Shown here piece by piece: positions 36,257 through 50,300 of a stretch of DNA of 64,000 nt (positions within the stretch are counted from its first letter, which is position 1; every line of letters starts with the position of its first letter). This DNA is from Adineta steineri (Eukaryota > Rotifera > Eurotatoria > Adinetida > Adinetidae): positions 248,001-312,000 of the forward strand of contig CAJNOI010000011.1 of NCBI GenBank assembly GCA_905250115.1, read 5' to 3'. A model generated the notes under the pieces. That model made no database searches and was not told the DNA's origin. It saw nothing but the letters and a program-made list of their open reading frames with translations. Position numbers and translations under genes: made by a program.

Positions 36257-39200
36257 ATGAAACAAAAGTATACAAATCCTCTGATCATCATTTATTTTAT
36301 TTATCAATTCTGGATGTTCACTCAAGGTAACTAACTTTGTATATTTAAAAAAAAATTAATCTTTTAAATATTAGGAACTTCATTAACTTCATCATTTGCT
36401 CATAATTTACGTAATTTAACTATTATATATAAACCTAATGCATTTATCTACCATTTTTGTCAAACATCCAATTCAATTAATGCTAAACGTATACGTTGGC
36501 ATTATGAATCTTTTCATGATTCCAATAATGAATCAAATACACATTGTAAACATTTATTTAATAATTCTGATTGTTTTGATTTTTATTATGGACCATCGAC
36601 AAGTGTATTAGTTGTTAAAGAACCTGATATGTTTATTGGTCAATATACATGTCATATTAATATAAATTCTACATACAAAGTAAATTCTATTGCATGGATT
36701 GATGTTAAATTACCTTCATATGATAAAAATGCAAATGATGAATATATAGAAATGTATAATGAAAGTGAATTAGGAAAATTAGCTAATTATCATAATGTAC
36801 CATTTATACTTGATGAAAATGATTTAACATCATTCGGTAAACGGGTACAAATAGGTGGAATATTTCATACAAAATGTATGTCAACCGAAACTTCTTATCC
36901 AATTAGTTTTACATGGATACAATTAAAAAGTGCATTGAAGGGAATAAAAACAATGCGATTTATTCATAATGATGAATATAAAATTAAAATTATAAATAAA
37001 AAATATTCAAGTAAGTTTGCTTCATTTTTATATTTATTTAATTGCTATTTACCCAAAGAATTAATTAAACAATTCTAAAACAAAAATAAGATCTTTTATA
37101 TAATTTAGAAAATTATTTCTATAGAAATACGATTAAATTTTATTCTTAAAATATTATTATCTTGCATTACATAATTTCTATTACTATATTTTGTATATTT
37201 TTTTCAAATAAAAGTTTAATGTAACTTGATCTATAGACTTCCAACTGTTTCCTCCTCTTATATTCTTCGCTAGATGCGATTTCATTTAGTTAATTATTTC
37301 CTGTTCTTTTTATGAAAAGCATGAAAAAATAAAAATGCTTCATAGATAATAAGAAAAATTGTATATTAAATACTTAATTCATGTCTATATACTCAAAGAT
37401 TTGTAAAGCATGATGATAACAGGATGTTTACTCGAAAATACATGTTTAAATATAGGCGATGATATTAATACCTACTGGTTTAATAACTATTACGCATCAA
37501 CAGACTACGTTATATTTTGTGATCAAATATTTAAATATTTTTTTTTCAAATAGAATATTAATCTAAAACAATTAAAATAAAATATAATAACATGATCTAG
37601 ATTACTATGTCTTCTACATAAGTTGAATCTCGTTATCTATAAACTGAAACGTTTGAACTTAATCATTTGCACTGATTTTCAAAAATTGTAAAATTAGAAT
37701 TACTCTATAAAAAATTCAACAATAATTGCATAGATTTAAAATACTGAATTTGCTTTTGTCTTAAATATAAATCAAAGTTTATCAATTTTTCTTTCTCAGG
37801 TTCTTTGTATATCTATTCCGTCGATTTTTTCGATCATGGCGATTATATTTGTATTGCTTCAAATATTCTTGGTCGATCATTTTCTAGTATACGTTCATTA
37901 ATTGTTTCCGGTAAGAATTGAAAAAACAAACTGAATGAAATTATAATGTAGAATTATATTTTTGTTGCATGTATATAAATATTGCTAGTATTTAGAACGA
38001 ATGGTTTTACCGCATATACATGGTAATCTACTAAATAATAGTTATTTTGATCTTCAACATAGTGATACGAAAACACTTACTTGTATTGCTGATGGTTATC
38101 CTAATCCAGATGTTGCTTGGATTCGAGGTTTCTTGTTTTTTTTCTTATAATAGATTTTTTCTCAAAATCTTTATTTATTTGATTTTCTATCTCAGTATCT
38201 GATTCAATATCTCTTGCTCGAAGTCAATCATATGCTACTCTAAAATTTATTAATGAAATGCATGGTGTGAATAAATACATGTGTGAAGCAAGAAATAAGC
38301 ATGGTTTTACAGTCATTTTGATTTCTGTTATTATACCAGGTTTGATATAATAATGCATCTACATATATATATTATTTTTGAATTTAATTTTTCTTTAGAT
38401 ATTAATATACAACCAGTGTTGGATTATACTGATGTACAAAGTCGAAATGTAAATTTAATATGGCATATATTAAATGAAAATACTAATCGATATAATCATT
38501 TTATTGTTTATTATCGTACTTTAAATTATTTTCATGAGAATATTAATGAACATGAAGAAATTATTAATATAGAAAATTATAAACAAATTCTTGTTGATTT
38601 ATATACAAAAGATCTTAAATTTGCATTTCGAGTAAAAAAATAAATTAATAATTATTGTTTCTTGATTTGATTATATAGGTCATAAATCTTATTCCATTTA
38701 CAAATTATGAATTTCGTGTTAAAGGTTTTAATGGTGTTGTTGCATCAAATTATTCAAATCCAATTTTTATTAAAACACTTGAAAGTTTACCACAAAAAAT
38801 CGAAAATCTTCATGGTTATGTATGGAATAAAACATCTGTTTATGTTCATTGGACACCACCAAATTCAACAAATGGACCTAATTTTGTAAGAATGAGATTT
38901 ACTCAGGGGTGTCGGAAGTGTGAACCCCCCCCCCTTCAATCTTTCGAAATTTCTATTTTTTGCTCAACAAAATCGGCAAATCTTCTCAGGTTTTTTACCA
39001 AAGATAATGCCACACCCTCTCCCCCCAAAAAATCACGACATTCATCTTTTTACTCCAAGAAATTTTGCTACACCCCCCCCCTGGATTTACTAGATATGTA
39101 ATAGAAATGATGACATGAAAGAAAATCCAACTTGTCAATAGAGAAAAAAAAGGGATCAAATGTTCATTGTTCAATTTCTTTGCAGACATATCAAGATTTT

Positions 39201-40262
39201 TCTTTCTGATAATTCATATTCTATTTTAATCATAAATCCAATGAGATATAAAGTCACATCATTATATTTCATGCTTTCATTCCCTGGGGAATCTTCAAAA
39301 TTGATTATTTTTTTTTTGTTCAATAGAAATATCTGTCGATTAGATCTGAGTCAATGACTAATAATTCTGATTTTAACTTTTTATTTATATTCATTATCAA
39401 GAGTTAAGTTAAATGAGCTCCAAATTGTAGCTTGTAATTGTGTGCTTTCTCTGCCTCGAGTATCATCAGTCAGAGTATCTATTAGAGCAATCAAAAACAG
39501 ATGATTACAGTTTTCCGCGAAAACTTACACATCTGTAAACTCCGAATTTAGATCACTCTTAACATGACCATTATCAAGTTAATTAACATAGTTGTTAAAT
39601 GTATATATAATATCCTTAATGTCTGTCTACTGTTTTAGTATTACATTCTTTATTATACAATAAATACGTCCATTCCATTTGATCAATGGCCTAAGATTAA
39701 GATTTATACATATCCATTTTATATTCTTCCAATATCAATTTCTATTAATTCTCAAGTATTTATACGTGTTGCTACTGTTAATGCAAAAGGTTTAGTATTA
39801 AGTGATTTTCAAATGATTAACTATACATTATCAAATAGTCATTTATTTCCAGTAATTAATAATTTTCATTGTTCATTTGATAATCAAAATCAATTAATTT
39901 ATCTTGAATGGTTAATTTATCATAATTCTTATATATTAATAGAAAATCATGTTTTATATTATTATGATACAACACAAAATAATGATAATTTAATTCGTAT
40001 ATTAAAAATTCCTAATAATTCACTAATAATTGATCGTCATTCAACATACGATTTATTGAAATATAAATTTAATACTTCTTTATTTGATTTAAATTATAAT
40101 GAATATTATATTTTACGTCTACATTTAGCTATTATTGATCAAAGTCAAAATCAATTACCAATGACGCCTTCGCCTATTTATTGTACTTTTACAAAAAAAT
40201 CTGGTAAGAATTTCTTTTATTTGCCAAAACTACTGATCGATCGATTTTATGATAGAAATTGA
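36257..40262 (+). CDS. Ig/FN3 N-terminal half of a LAR-type receptor, possibly a separate secreted protein
   Basis: Exons 36257-36326, 36375-37010, 37800-37910, 37996-38127, 38196-38339, 38399-38631, 38679-38885 and 39639-40262. Signal peptide MKQKYTNPLIIIYFIYQFWMF. Three Ig-like modules (Cys/Trp/Tyr pairs: RIRWHYES..GQYTCHI; TKCMST..GDYICIASN; LTCIADGYPNPDVAWIR..NKYMCEARN), then three FN3 modules (LIWHILNEN..FTNYEFRVKGFNG; VYVHWTPPNSTNG..VFIRVATVNAKG; IYLEWLIYH..YYILRLHLA). If the last exon is read through its GTAAGA at 40204 the protein ends at 40262 (718 aa, secreted). If spliced there, phase 1 fits the FN3 exon at 44111, skipping the exon at 41350. The domain order matches the N-terminal half of LAR. 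Introns 37011-37799 and 38886-39638 hold no gene; the latter contains a MITE. Confidence 0.72.
38896..39091. mobile_element. hAT-type MITE, 180 bp, with 8-bp target site duplication
   Basis: A perfect GATTTACT direct repeat (38896-38903 and 39084-39091) flanks an element starting CAGGGGTGTCGG and ending ACACCCCCCCCCTG, i.e. inverted termini CAGGGG..GTGT. An 8-bp duplication with CAGNG-type ends is the signature of hAT transposons. The interior is short with C-runs and no coding capacity, so it is non-autonomous. It sits in an intron right after the donor GTAAGA at 38886, so splicing is probably unaffected. Confidence 0.82.
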
Positions 40263-41349
40263 TTGTCAAGGATAATTCTATATGTCTTATCTGGTGTTCA
40301 TAAGGCCACATATGCATATATATATATGTACATATTATTGTCTATGATACATGAGAGTTTACTTGTTTGATCTTTATGTGGTAATCAATATATATATATA
40401 TATATATATATGCAGAAGCAATTGACTAGTCTGTTTCTTGTCGGATTATGTCTTGATCTATCTTAGAAAGAGAATAAGTAACCTTTTTTTTTATTTTTTA
40501 TTCCATTTAGATAATTATTTGTATTGATAAGAGAAAATAAGGATCGTACATATGTTAAGGAGAAATATTTGATGAACTCACAGGAGAAAAAGAAAAATAA
40601 TAATGATCGGAAAAGATGAATTACGTAGATGTGTTTTATATATAAATATAGTGTGTGTATTGTTATTTATACTGTATGATTTTGTTAAGAAAAGCATCTA
40701 ATGAACATATGTTTATTTAGTAGACGATTATCAAAAGACATTTTTTGATCGCCTGATGAGAATCGATTTATCTTAAAAGGCTATCTGCTTTTTGCGTCAC
40801 ATACAACTGTTGTTAGTTTATTTAGAAAAAAAGAAGAAAGCCTTGTGGCTAGTTACAGACTGTTCTAGACACATCTTCAGTTGGCTAAACAATGCGTGAA
40901 GATAAATGACAGTCAGAAAGATGAAATAAATAATGTAAGAGTAATTAGGCGACCATCGGTCGGCATGATCCACTCGATTTCTTTCCCATTCTCTCTTTTA
41001 TTTCATCGTCCACTCTCAATATATATGTATAGGACAATACAGTTATATTCAAACAATATTTCTCGTTTTCTTTCTCTCTTCGAACCGAACAGACGATGAT
41101 GATGATGATCGAGGTCGTGTTTCTCGCTTCTCTTTCTTCTTTTCTCTATTTCCTTTACTTCTTCTTCTCTTTCTTCTTCTATTCTATACATGTCAGAAAA
41201 GAGGAGAGAAAGAAAAAAAATTCTTCTTTTTCTTTCACACAATCGAACAACTGTCCAGTTTGGCTATTTGTCTGCTTGTTTATTTGATCAACTAAATCAC
41301 TAAATGACCGATCATTTTCAATTAAAATAAACAATTAATACCATTTTCA
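40263..41349. other. Spacer between the two halves of the LAR locus
   Basis: No coding exon. Contains a (TA)n run (40390-40412) and a TTC/CTT-rich pyrimidine tract (about 41125-41190) just before the exon that opens the second half. If that exon is a true first exon, this is its promoter region. Confidence 0.5.
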
Positions 41350-44300
41350 ATGATTTTTCTAATTGTTTTCTATACAATATTCATATTTATTACAAATAAT
41401 TTTGCACAAATTCCAAATAACATACGAATAATATCAACAGATAAAGATTTTATTCGTTTATCTTGGACAAAACCTGATCGTTTATCAACAGTCTATGGTT
41501 ATACAATAAAATATCGTCCAATAAATTCCAATCAATCATGGATAGTACGACAAACAAATAATACACAAATACTTTTAAATGAACTTCGTCCTATAACGAA
41601 ATATGAAATTATTCTACAAGCTTATACAAATGCTTCATATACAGATTCTTCTGGACCATCAACGCGTATTGAAGCGATAACAGATGAAACAGGTAATTTC
41701 CTGTTCAGTGATTATAAAGTTCTGTCTAGACATTAATATGATTAAAGAAAACGAGAGTATTTTCTTAATAGTAATGGTATTTGAGAAATAGAAAATAAGT
41801 ATTAGACATATATAAATATTAGAATTCGAAATAATATTTATGATGAATAGACCAATTTATTAAATACGAATGCGTTTAGATTCATTGTAATCAGAATGCA
41901 TGATGATTTATTTCCGGCAATGACCATTAGAATCTTGAATGGCCATTAATGGAATTAGATTCAGTTAATAATTATGAATAGGACCGGAAGAAGAATTTTT
42001 TTTTTTGTGTATATATATATCCATCTAAATTTCTATTTTCTTTTCAAAAATCGTAAATCAACCATATAGATTTCGTTGATTAGTAAATATCATTACGATA
42101 AAATTTTGCAATTATATTTATATAAATCTGGTAGAAAGAAATTTCCTTGTTTAAGAAAAGCTTAAATAAAACTATATCGTGAACGTTTTAACAAAAAGAA
42201 CTTATTGTCATTGCTTGCTAATTTTAAATCGCATTCATAATACACACATTCTTTTACTCGTTTTCATAGGTGAAATATGAATAGTAATTCATCTTTTGTC
42301 TCGTAGTTTAATCCATCATAGGTGTAAATGAAAGTAATTTCGATTTTATATTCTTCGTGACAATCAAATCGATTGACATATAAGAAAAACACAATATCAT
42401 TAATCATTTAACATATGTGTACATGTCAAATATTGATTAAAAAATTCTTTAAATAGAAAAGACTCATTTTGTTTCATAGATTTAATTAAAATCTATGTTA
42501 ATAATCAGTATAGACTTTCTTTGTAACAAATAATGAGCTATTTAGAAATTTTTTTTTCTCACCCATAGAAAACCTGTTCTTCGATAAAAGGAAATAATCC
42601 TCTTCCCGTAAGTCTTTCATACTCGGCAAATTTTTAAATGAAGTTTCTATTTCAAACTGAATTTGATACTAATAATTATTTACAAAAATAGACATTAATT
42701 TTTTGAAATGTAGTCAATAGAATATGAGATAAATATCATCGTAAATGACAATTAAATACTTGAAACGTTGAATTTTGCTACTAGTATTTAAAGATTAAAC
42801 AGGGGATAATCAAATTTTGTAATTATATATGTATGAGTAAGCAAATTTCTTTGATGAATTAATATATTGTGTAAACAAGTAAAATGTGATTTCTAAGATT
42901 GATCTTTGTAAAAAATTTTTAAGTATTGCGTGATCAAAAATTATGAAAATAATTCTATCATATATGTATACAAAATAAGCAGTTAAATGATCAAGAAACT
43001 TTCTAATTCACATAAAACAAATGTACTCAATTTTATTAGAAAATTACCACACCTGCTCTGTTAGATCATGATGCATATATGTGCGTGACTATCCAAGCAA
43101 TAAGAATAGTAAACGAAGAAACCTCCTATGAACATAAGACATTTTTTTAAACTAGAAAAAAAGAAAAAAAAATCCCCAATAGAATACATACACATTCTCG
43201 TTGTCATCATCGTCATTTAACTTCTTTTTTTTTCAATTACACCGAGTCGATTCAAACTAAGCTATGTCTTGGAAAAAGAACACAATCAATATAGATATTA
43301 GTCGGTTTAATTACTGCCGACAAATGAGTTTAGTAACAACATGGTTTCTCATACTATTTAGAATAGTTAGAAAAAAAGAGGGAAGCGCAAGCATAAAAAA
43401 GTAGATCTGCCGACAATATTTGGTTGAATTACATAAAAGACAAGTGTATTCATAACGGAAGACAACGCTTTTCAAGGTCGATTGCTTCTTTTATTTCATT
43501 TGCTTATAAAACAATATGAAAGAGCAAATAATTAGTTGTTTTCCACTTAAAAACGATGTCTTTCTATATGGCAAATAAACTATCAACTATTTTACGTTGA
43601 GGATATTCATTCTTTTTTTAAATACAAGAATCAATTGTCCTGCTGTATGAATATATATATTCAAATAAATTAATAGAAGAATATCATCAATTTGTGTTGT
43701 GATATTTCTTATGTCATATCATTTTCATAATTAGATAAAGTGTAAAGAAGGAGAAGAAAAAGAGAGAGAGAGAGTGATGCTTAGTTTTCTTAATGTATTT
43801 TATAAAAACTTAGGTTCAATGTCAATATAAAAAGATAATTTGATAGTAAGATGTGCTTTTCTACGGGTAAAATAAATAGAATAAACTGTTCCTATATATA
43901 TATATATATATATTGCAGTGTATGAGATGAGAAGAGAAGACGAGAAAAGGAGAGAGAGAGAAGAAGGGAGAGAGGGAAAAAAGGGAAAGTAACTTCGGAT
44001 AGAAAGAAAGAAAAAGGAGAAAGCAATAGTCGTTTAGTGTAGAATTTTGAACACCAGCAAATTATTTTATATCCAAATGTGGTCATTATTCATCTTACTT
44101 TCAATTCTAGTTCCACTTGTTGCACCAATTAATGTAAGTGCACATATGATTAATCAAACAACAGCAAATATATCATGGATTTATCCACTTGATTCAAATA
44201 ATCCTGATGATATAGCATTACTTGGTGGTATGATTAAAGGTTTTTATGTTATCGTTTTTGCACCTGATTCTATTCAACCACCCATTGTCCATCGAAATTA

Positions 44301-47300
44301 TGAAGGTACAATTGGTACACAATATTGGGATATTGTAGGCAATTTAACACCTGGTGCAACATATCATGCACAAGTTAAAGCATTTACAAAAAAAGGCGAT
44401 GGAAAACCAAGTGTAGCTTATATATTTACAGTCCCAAAAGATGATTTACGTAAGTCAATTTGAACTGTTAAAAAATAACTGAAAAGTGATCGATCACATC
44501 CTTAACATAAAGATACTTCATTTATATGTGTATTCAACACTCAATAGATAGGAAAATCAATAATGGACATTCTTATGTAATTGACGACGTTTTTTTTTCT
44601 CCTTTCTTTTTTTCATATTGATGAGTTATGTATCTATCAATAATTGTCTATGCATATATATATATAAGGTTCCATAATAGAAGATTTGTATACATCCTCT
44701 ATGAAGATAAATGAGTTTAGTCCTAAATTCAGGTTAATACATAGAGAGTTTCGATTGAATGAAAGAATGCATGTTAGTTATATAATTAATTTCATGAACG
44801 GCTGGAGATGTTTGTATCTAATTTATTGGTTGTGCTGCTGGGAAAACTTGTTTTTATTCCTGTTTTTTTTCGCTTCGATCAGTTTTTACATCAGATGTAT
44901 GCACATGTCATAGGTCATGAGTAGTTATTGTTAGCAAATTTAGAGAATAATTATGAATAACTGTTTAAAAAAAGTAATGTCTAATTTAACATACCGGATG
45001 TTATCATTCTGTATGTTATATACATGACAAATCAACATGCAATTTTATTAATAAAATTTCTAATTAGGTTTAATAAAATAACAAATCAAAACGGATCTAT
45101 AGATTACATGTATATGATCTTTCAACAAGAATAAGCATCATCTTTATGAATAGAGTACTTCATCATAAGGTCTTATCAACTGTCAACAATAGAATAATGT
45201 TGATGAATATAACAAGGTTCTTTTTACATATATACATATACTTAATGAGCATCGTTAGATATTATAAAGTGTTCATTCTACCATATTTAATGGGCGGGAC
45301 TAGACTTTCTTTTCTTCCTAAAAACAGTTTTGTTGTAATAATAATGCGATCATGTGTGAATGACATTGTATAAGAAATAGGAAAAAATGTAACGATAAGT
45401 GGATATGCGAAGAGAATTAATCTTTTGAATTAGTATAAGAAACAACACAAAAAGAAATGGATAAACTAGCCTTAGGCATTAGTGACCGGATGATGGACAA
45501 TGATTGATAAAAAAAAAATGGAGAAAAGATTCAATCGAACAATTGATTGATCAAGACAATGATTAAATTTTGTACTCTTAGACAAATGTTTCAGTCTAGC
45601 ATATCCGGTTTAATTATATTTCATAGGGAAAAATACTTTCATTGAACTATGTCTAGAGTTTAATCAAATACGTGTTCCCTTTTTTTTTCTATAGAGAAAT
45701 TTCGGAATACACTCGATAGAGATTAATTATAGAAAAGAAACTTGAAAGTTAGCAGAACATATAAATAACTGTAATTTTTCATGAGGAGATTCGGTTGTCA
45801 GACGTTTGATTAGTGATTACATTAAGAGATTTTTTTTTGTTTTCATTCAATAAAATAAATGATGAGATTAATAGTGAACATAATAATGAGAATGTTAACG
45901 TAGAGGGACATTCGAATGGTCATTATTTAAAAAAAGGTTATTAAAAGCATCAGTATACTTTTGTCAATAATCATATATGTATCTAAAGTATACAGAATAA
46001 GATAAATCGAAATATATTCAATGATATTACGTTTACTATCGTTTAATTTTGATTGATCATGTGATGAACAGATTATCAGTAATGATCTTTTGTTATGTAC
46101 TTGTTGATAATAAAATAAATCTTATTTTAAAAAATTATGATTTATTTTCTAATCAATCGAGATTTGATTTAATTTTTCTTCTTGTAAGAAAAAACATGTT
46201 ATTATTATTTTTTTGTGTTACATATTTAGAACATCCTCCTCTCATGAATTTAACCGCATATGTTGTTAATGTTAACACGTTAAGTGTCACATGGGATTTA
46301 CCATTGAATGTAAATGATATCAATAAAATCTATATAACAGTTACTGAACTTGGTCAAATTAATCGAACAATACAAATGCAATCATTTGATAATACAATAA
46401 AAAAATTAGATATTCAAATCAATGATAAAGATCCACATAGTATACATTCAAATACAACTGTACATTTTTCTGCTCGATATTCTGATCAGAATGGTCAAAA
46501 TTCTTCAATAGCTGAATATCAACTAAATATTAATATATTGAGTAAGTTTCCTTTTCTTTTGTATATAACACTGTGTGTGTGTGTATGTCTGGTGTTGACA
46601 GAATGACATCCTGTTATAAAAGCATAGGCATACATTTCGATGTATGTCACCATTATTATACACGGAAAAAAAATGAGAGGGACCATTGATAGACATTGAG
46701 GAAAAAAAAGCCGAAGGTCTTTTCGGTTTGTTTGTTCAGTAAAATATTATATTAGATAGCTCAATCAAGCAAATGTCTATGTATGACTAAAAACTTCATA
46801 GAACATGCAAGCATTTGCCGTTCCTTTCTTTCCAACACGCATTAATTTTATATATATATATTTATTTGCATGTTCAGAAAAGACAAAAAAACTGTAATAG
46901 ACGTAGTAGATATCTCTTGTTTTCTCTGCTTCTGCTTCGTCTTCTTCTTCTTCTTCGTCTTCAATTTTTTTCTATGGTATTAACTATCCTGAAGGATCGA
47001 ATAAGTATAAAGCAAAAGAAAAAAAAAAAAGGAAAAGAAAAAAATTTTTTTTCTTTCTTAACATTACACAGATATTAAAATTGATCGTTTTCTCATGTTA
47101 TTTTTCTCGAGTGAATAATAAAAATTAAGTAATATTTTAATGTATCAAGTAACAGTTGTGTATATTATTCTACTTATTTTTTCGACTTCTAAACCAATTT
47201 ATAATTCTATTGTACGTTCGAGTATATATTATGTTCAAACACCAGGTTCATCAATTTGTAATATATTATTAACATTATTTATAACTTAACTTGTTTTATT

Positions 47301-50300
47301 GTTATTACATATCTATATTTAGATCCATCTCCACGCGATGTACGTGTCGCACGTATAAATGATACAACAATACAAGTATTTTGGTCACCAATATATTATC
47401 CACCTGTTGAACGATATATAGTTCATTATAATGATAAAGCAGAAAATAAAAAAGAAAATCAATGGGCACTTTATGCTCCTATAAATCCTAGTGCAACAAC
47501 AGCAATTATAAGTGGTCTGAAACCAGCTGCAATGTATAATGTACGTGTTAATGCGGAATTTTCTAATACAAATATGAATGATCCATCGTATGCATCCGGA
47601 ACAAGTCCTCGTGAAGGTGATTTATCAGATATTCAAGTAGCAGATGTATTTCATCGTAAGTTACATTCAAATCTCTAACATCTCTTTTAATTCAATCATT
47701 TATTTAAGGTACAAAATATGTCATTCAATATGACAATCAATTAAGTCGACCATATAATATGAGTTATACGGATTTAACATCGAATAGTGTTAAATTATTA
47801 TTTAAATTTAATGAAATGAATCTTGATCCACGTCGACAAATACAAAAACTTGAAGTTTGTTTAATAAATAAATCCAAATACTCTTACACATATATCTATT
47901 TGTTTTAAGGTGCATTATGAAGGTATACAAAATTATGTTGATAGTTTAGGTACAGCACGTTCTACATCTCATCATAATTCTGCTGGTCTTATTACACTTC
48001 CACCAACACAAGGTACACGTGAATGGCTTGTTACTGGTTTAGTACCAAATACACGTTATACACTAAATTTAACTGGAACAATAACAACATCAGAACAATC
48101 AACATCAAAAATTTATAGTCAACCAGCAACAATAAATTTTTCAACTGATTATGATGCACCACCCTATGTTGATCGACCAGAACAAGATCGACGTAATATA
48201 ATCAATGGTAATAATCAACAAGTTTATTTTCGTTTACATCGTGCATCAACAAAAAATGGTCCTATTGATCGTTATTATATTGTTATAAATCTTTTTGAAC
48301 AAACAACATATCAATCCTATGTACCACAAGAAGTAAAAATATCTATTTGACTAATACTTATTTAGTTTTTATTTATGAAAAATTTCAGGGTCATCGTGAA
48401 TGTTGTTATACTGCTGCAGTATTTAATGAATCTCAATTACCAGAAATGTTTATATTAGGTGATGGAAAAGAAACACGAGATTGGGAACCATTTTCCGGAC
48501 GTACATATAATAATTCTCCATTAATAAGTACAAGTCGAATAAAACTTGTTTCATGGGGATTTAATCGTCGGAGAGAAAATTTAACAACATCAAGTTCATC
48601 AATATCAATAAATGTACCTATAAAATCTCCTCAAACATCAAATGAAGATACATTTCATAATTTATTATGGATATTTGGAATAATATTTTTACTTTTTTTA
48701 ATTCTTATTATTGTTATTATATTTTCATTAAAATTTAATCGAACAAAAAGAAAATCATTAACACCACCACCCGAATGTGTACCATTTGATTTAACACCTA
48801 AAGTATTAACTATGGAAATGCAAATGCCTATTTTACCACCGACAATTTCACCTGCATCATCAGGTGACCCTGTTGAAATACGTCGAATACAACCATTAAC
48901 AAATTATGCTCCAATACCCATCGAAGAATTTTCTACTCATCTTGAACATTTAAAAGCATCGGATAATTATAAATTTTCTCAAGAATATGAAGTAAGCAAA
49001 AAAATCTGATTCTCATGAGATTTAACTATTTTGTCTGAGGAACAAACAACAAATATGAATGATATTCATAGACAAAAAATTTTAATTAACAAAAAGGAAG
49101 AGATGTTTTGTCCTATGAGATAAAATAATGCTTAACATTTTGCATGTTATTCTATATTAAAGGATGTTTTCAATAAACTTCTATCCCGTGAGATTGATGA
49201 AGAATATACTGACCTGTGTTCATATATATATATAAAGTCACAATTATAATTTAGAAACAAAAGAAAAAAAAGCTTTAGTTTCTCTAGGAAATGATCAACT
49301 AAGAGAACGGAAATTAATAATTTAGAATAAAAACAATTAATTTAACTATTCGCGTGCTTTCATATATGCGTTGTTACCAGTCATAATTTTGTTAAGAGTA
49401 AAATAAAATTATCCTTGAGATGAATATATATATATATATGTTTATTCGCACAAGAAAGTCTAAATATCTCATCAATGTCTTTTCTTTTTATTAATGAAAT
49501 TTTTGAAATGTATTAAATTTAATTAATATATTTTTGACATATGTTAATAATAGATTTAAAAATAACTAAGATGTTCTTGAGGACGGTTGTAATATTACCT
49601 TGAAGCATTCTTAAGGGAAATAATTTCCGTTTTATCCTGCTAGGTTTTTTTTTGCTCAACACTTACGACCTGTTGAGACTGATGGCTAATTAAAACTATT
49701 CATATTCATAGATATGCTATCCTTAGATAATTATCTGTTTTCTAATGAAATGCTAATGGCAAAGTTAGAAGAATCTTTTTGGCCTCGAGTTTTACCAATG
49801 AAATAAACTATTTTATGACACTCGGTAAACCCCTGTAATTTTATTTTAGTCTATTGATCCAGGTGAACAATTTTCTTGGGAAAATTCCAAACTTGAATGT
49901 AATAAAACAAAAAATCGTTATGCAAATGTTGTTGCTTATGATCACTCACGTGTTATTTTACGATCAATTGATGGTATAAATGGTAGTGATTATATTAATG
50001 CAAATTATTTAGATGGTTATAGAAAACAAAATGCTTATATAGCAACACAAGGACCATTACCAAATACATTTGCAGATTTTTGGAGAATGATTTGGGAAAC
50101 AAATTCCGATTGTATTGTTATGATGACGAAATTAGAAGAACGAAATCGTCTCAAATGTGATCAATATTGGCCAAGTCGTGGAATGGAAACATATGGATCT
50201 ATTCAAGTTACTTTAACAGATTTTATTGAATTAGCATCTTATAGTATACGAACATTTACTATAGCATGGGTAAGATTTAATTATTGAATTATACAGATTA

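Noticed and set aside
43920-44020. Purine-rich GA tract as a regulatory element
   Set aside because: Similar GA and CT runs are scattered across the window, so nothing marks this one as special.
44047-44110. Signal-peptide-like start ([11 protein letters not shown]) before the FN3 exon at 44111
   Set aside because: TTCAATTCTAG is a standard acceptor and phase 1 matches the upstream donors; treated as intron, though an alternative start is not excluded.
46049-46229. Separate start with hydrophobic leader before the FN3 exon at 46230
   Set aside because: A good acceptor CATATTTAG precedes the FN3 sequence in the right phase, so the hydrophobic residues come from the T-rich polypyrimidine tract.
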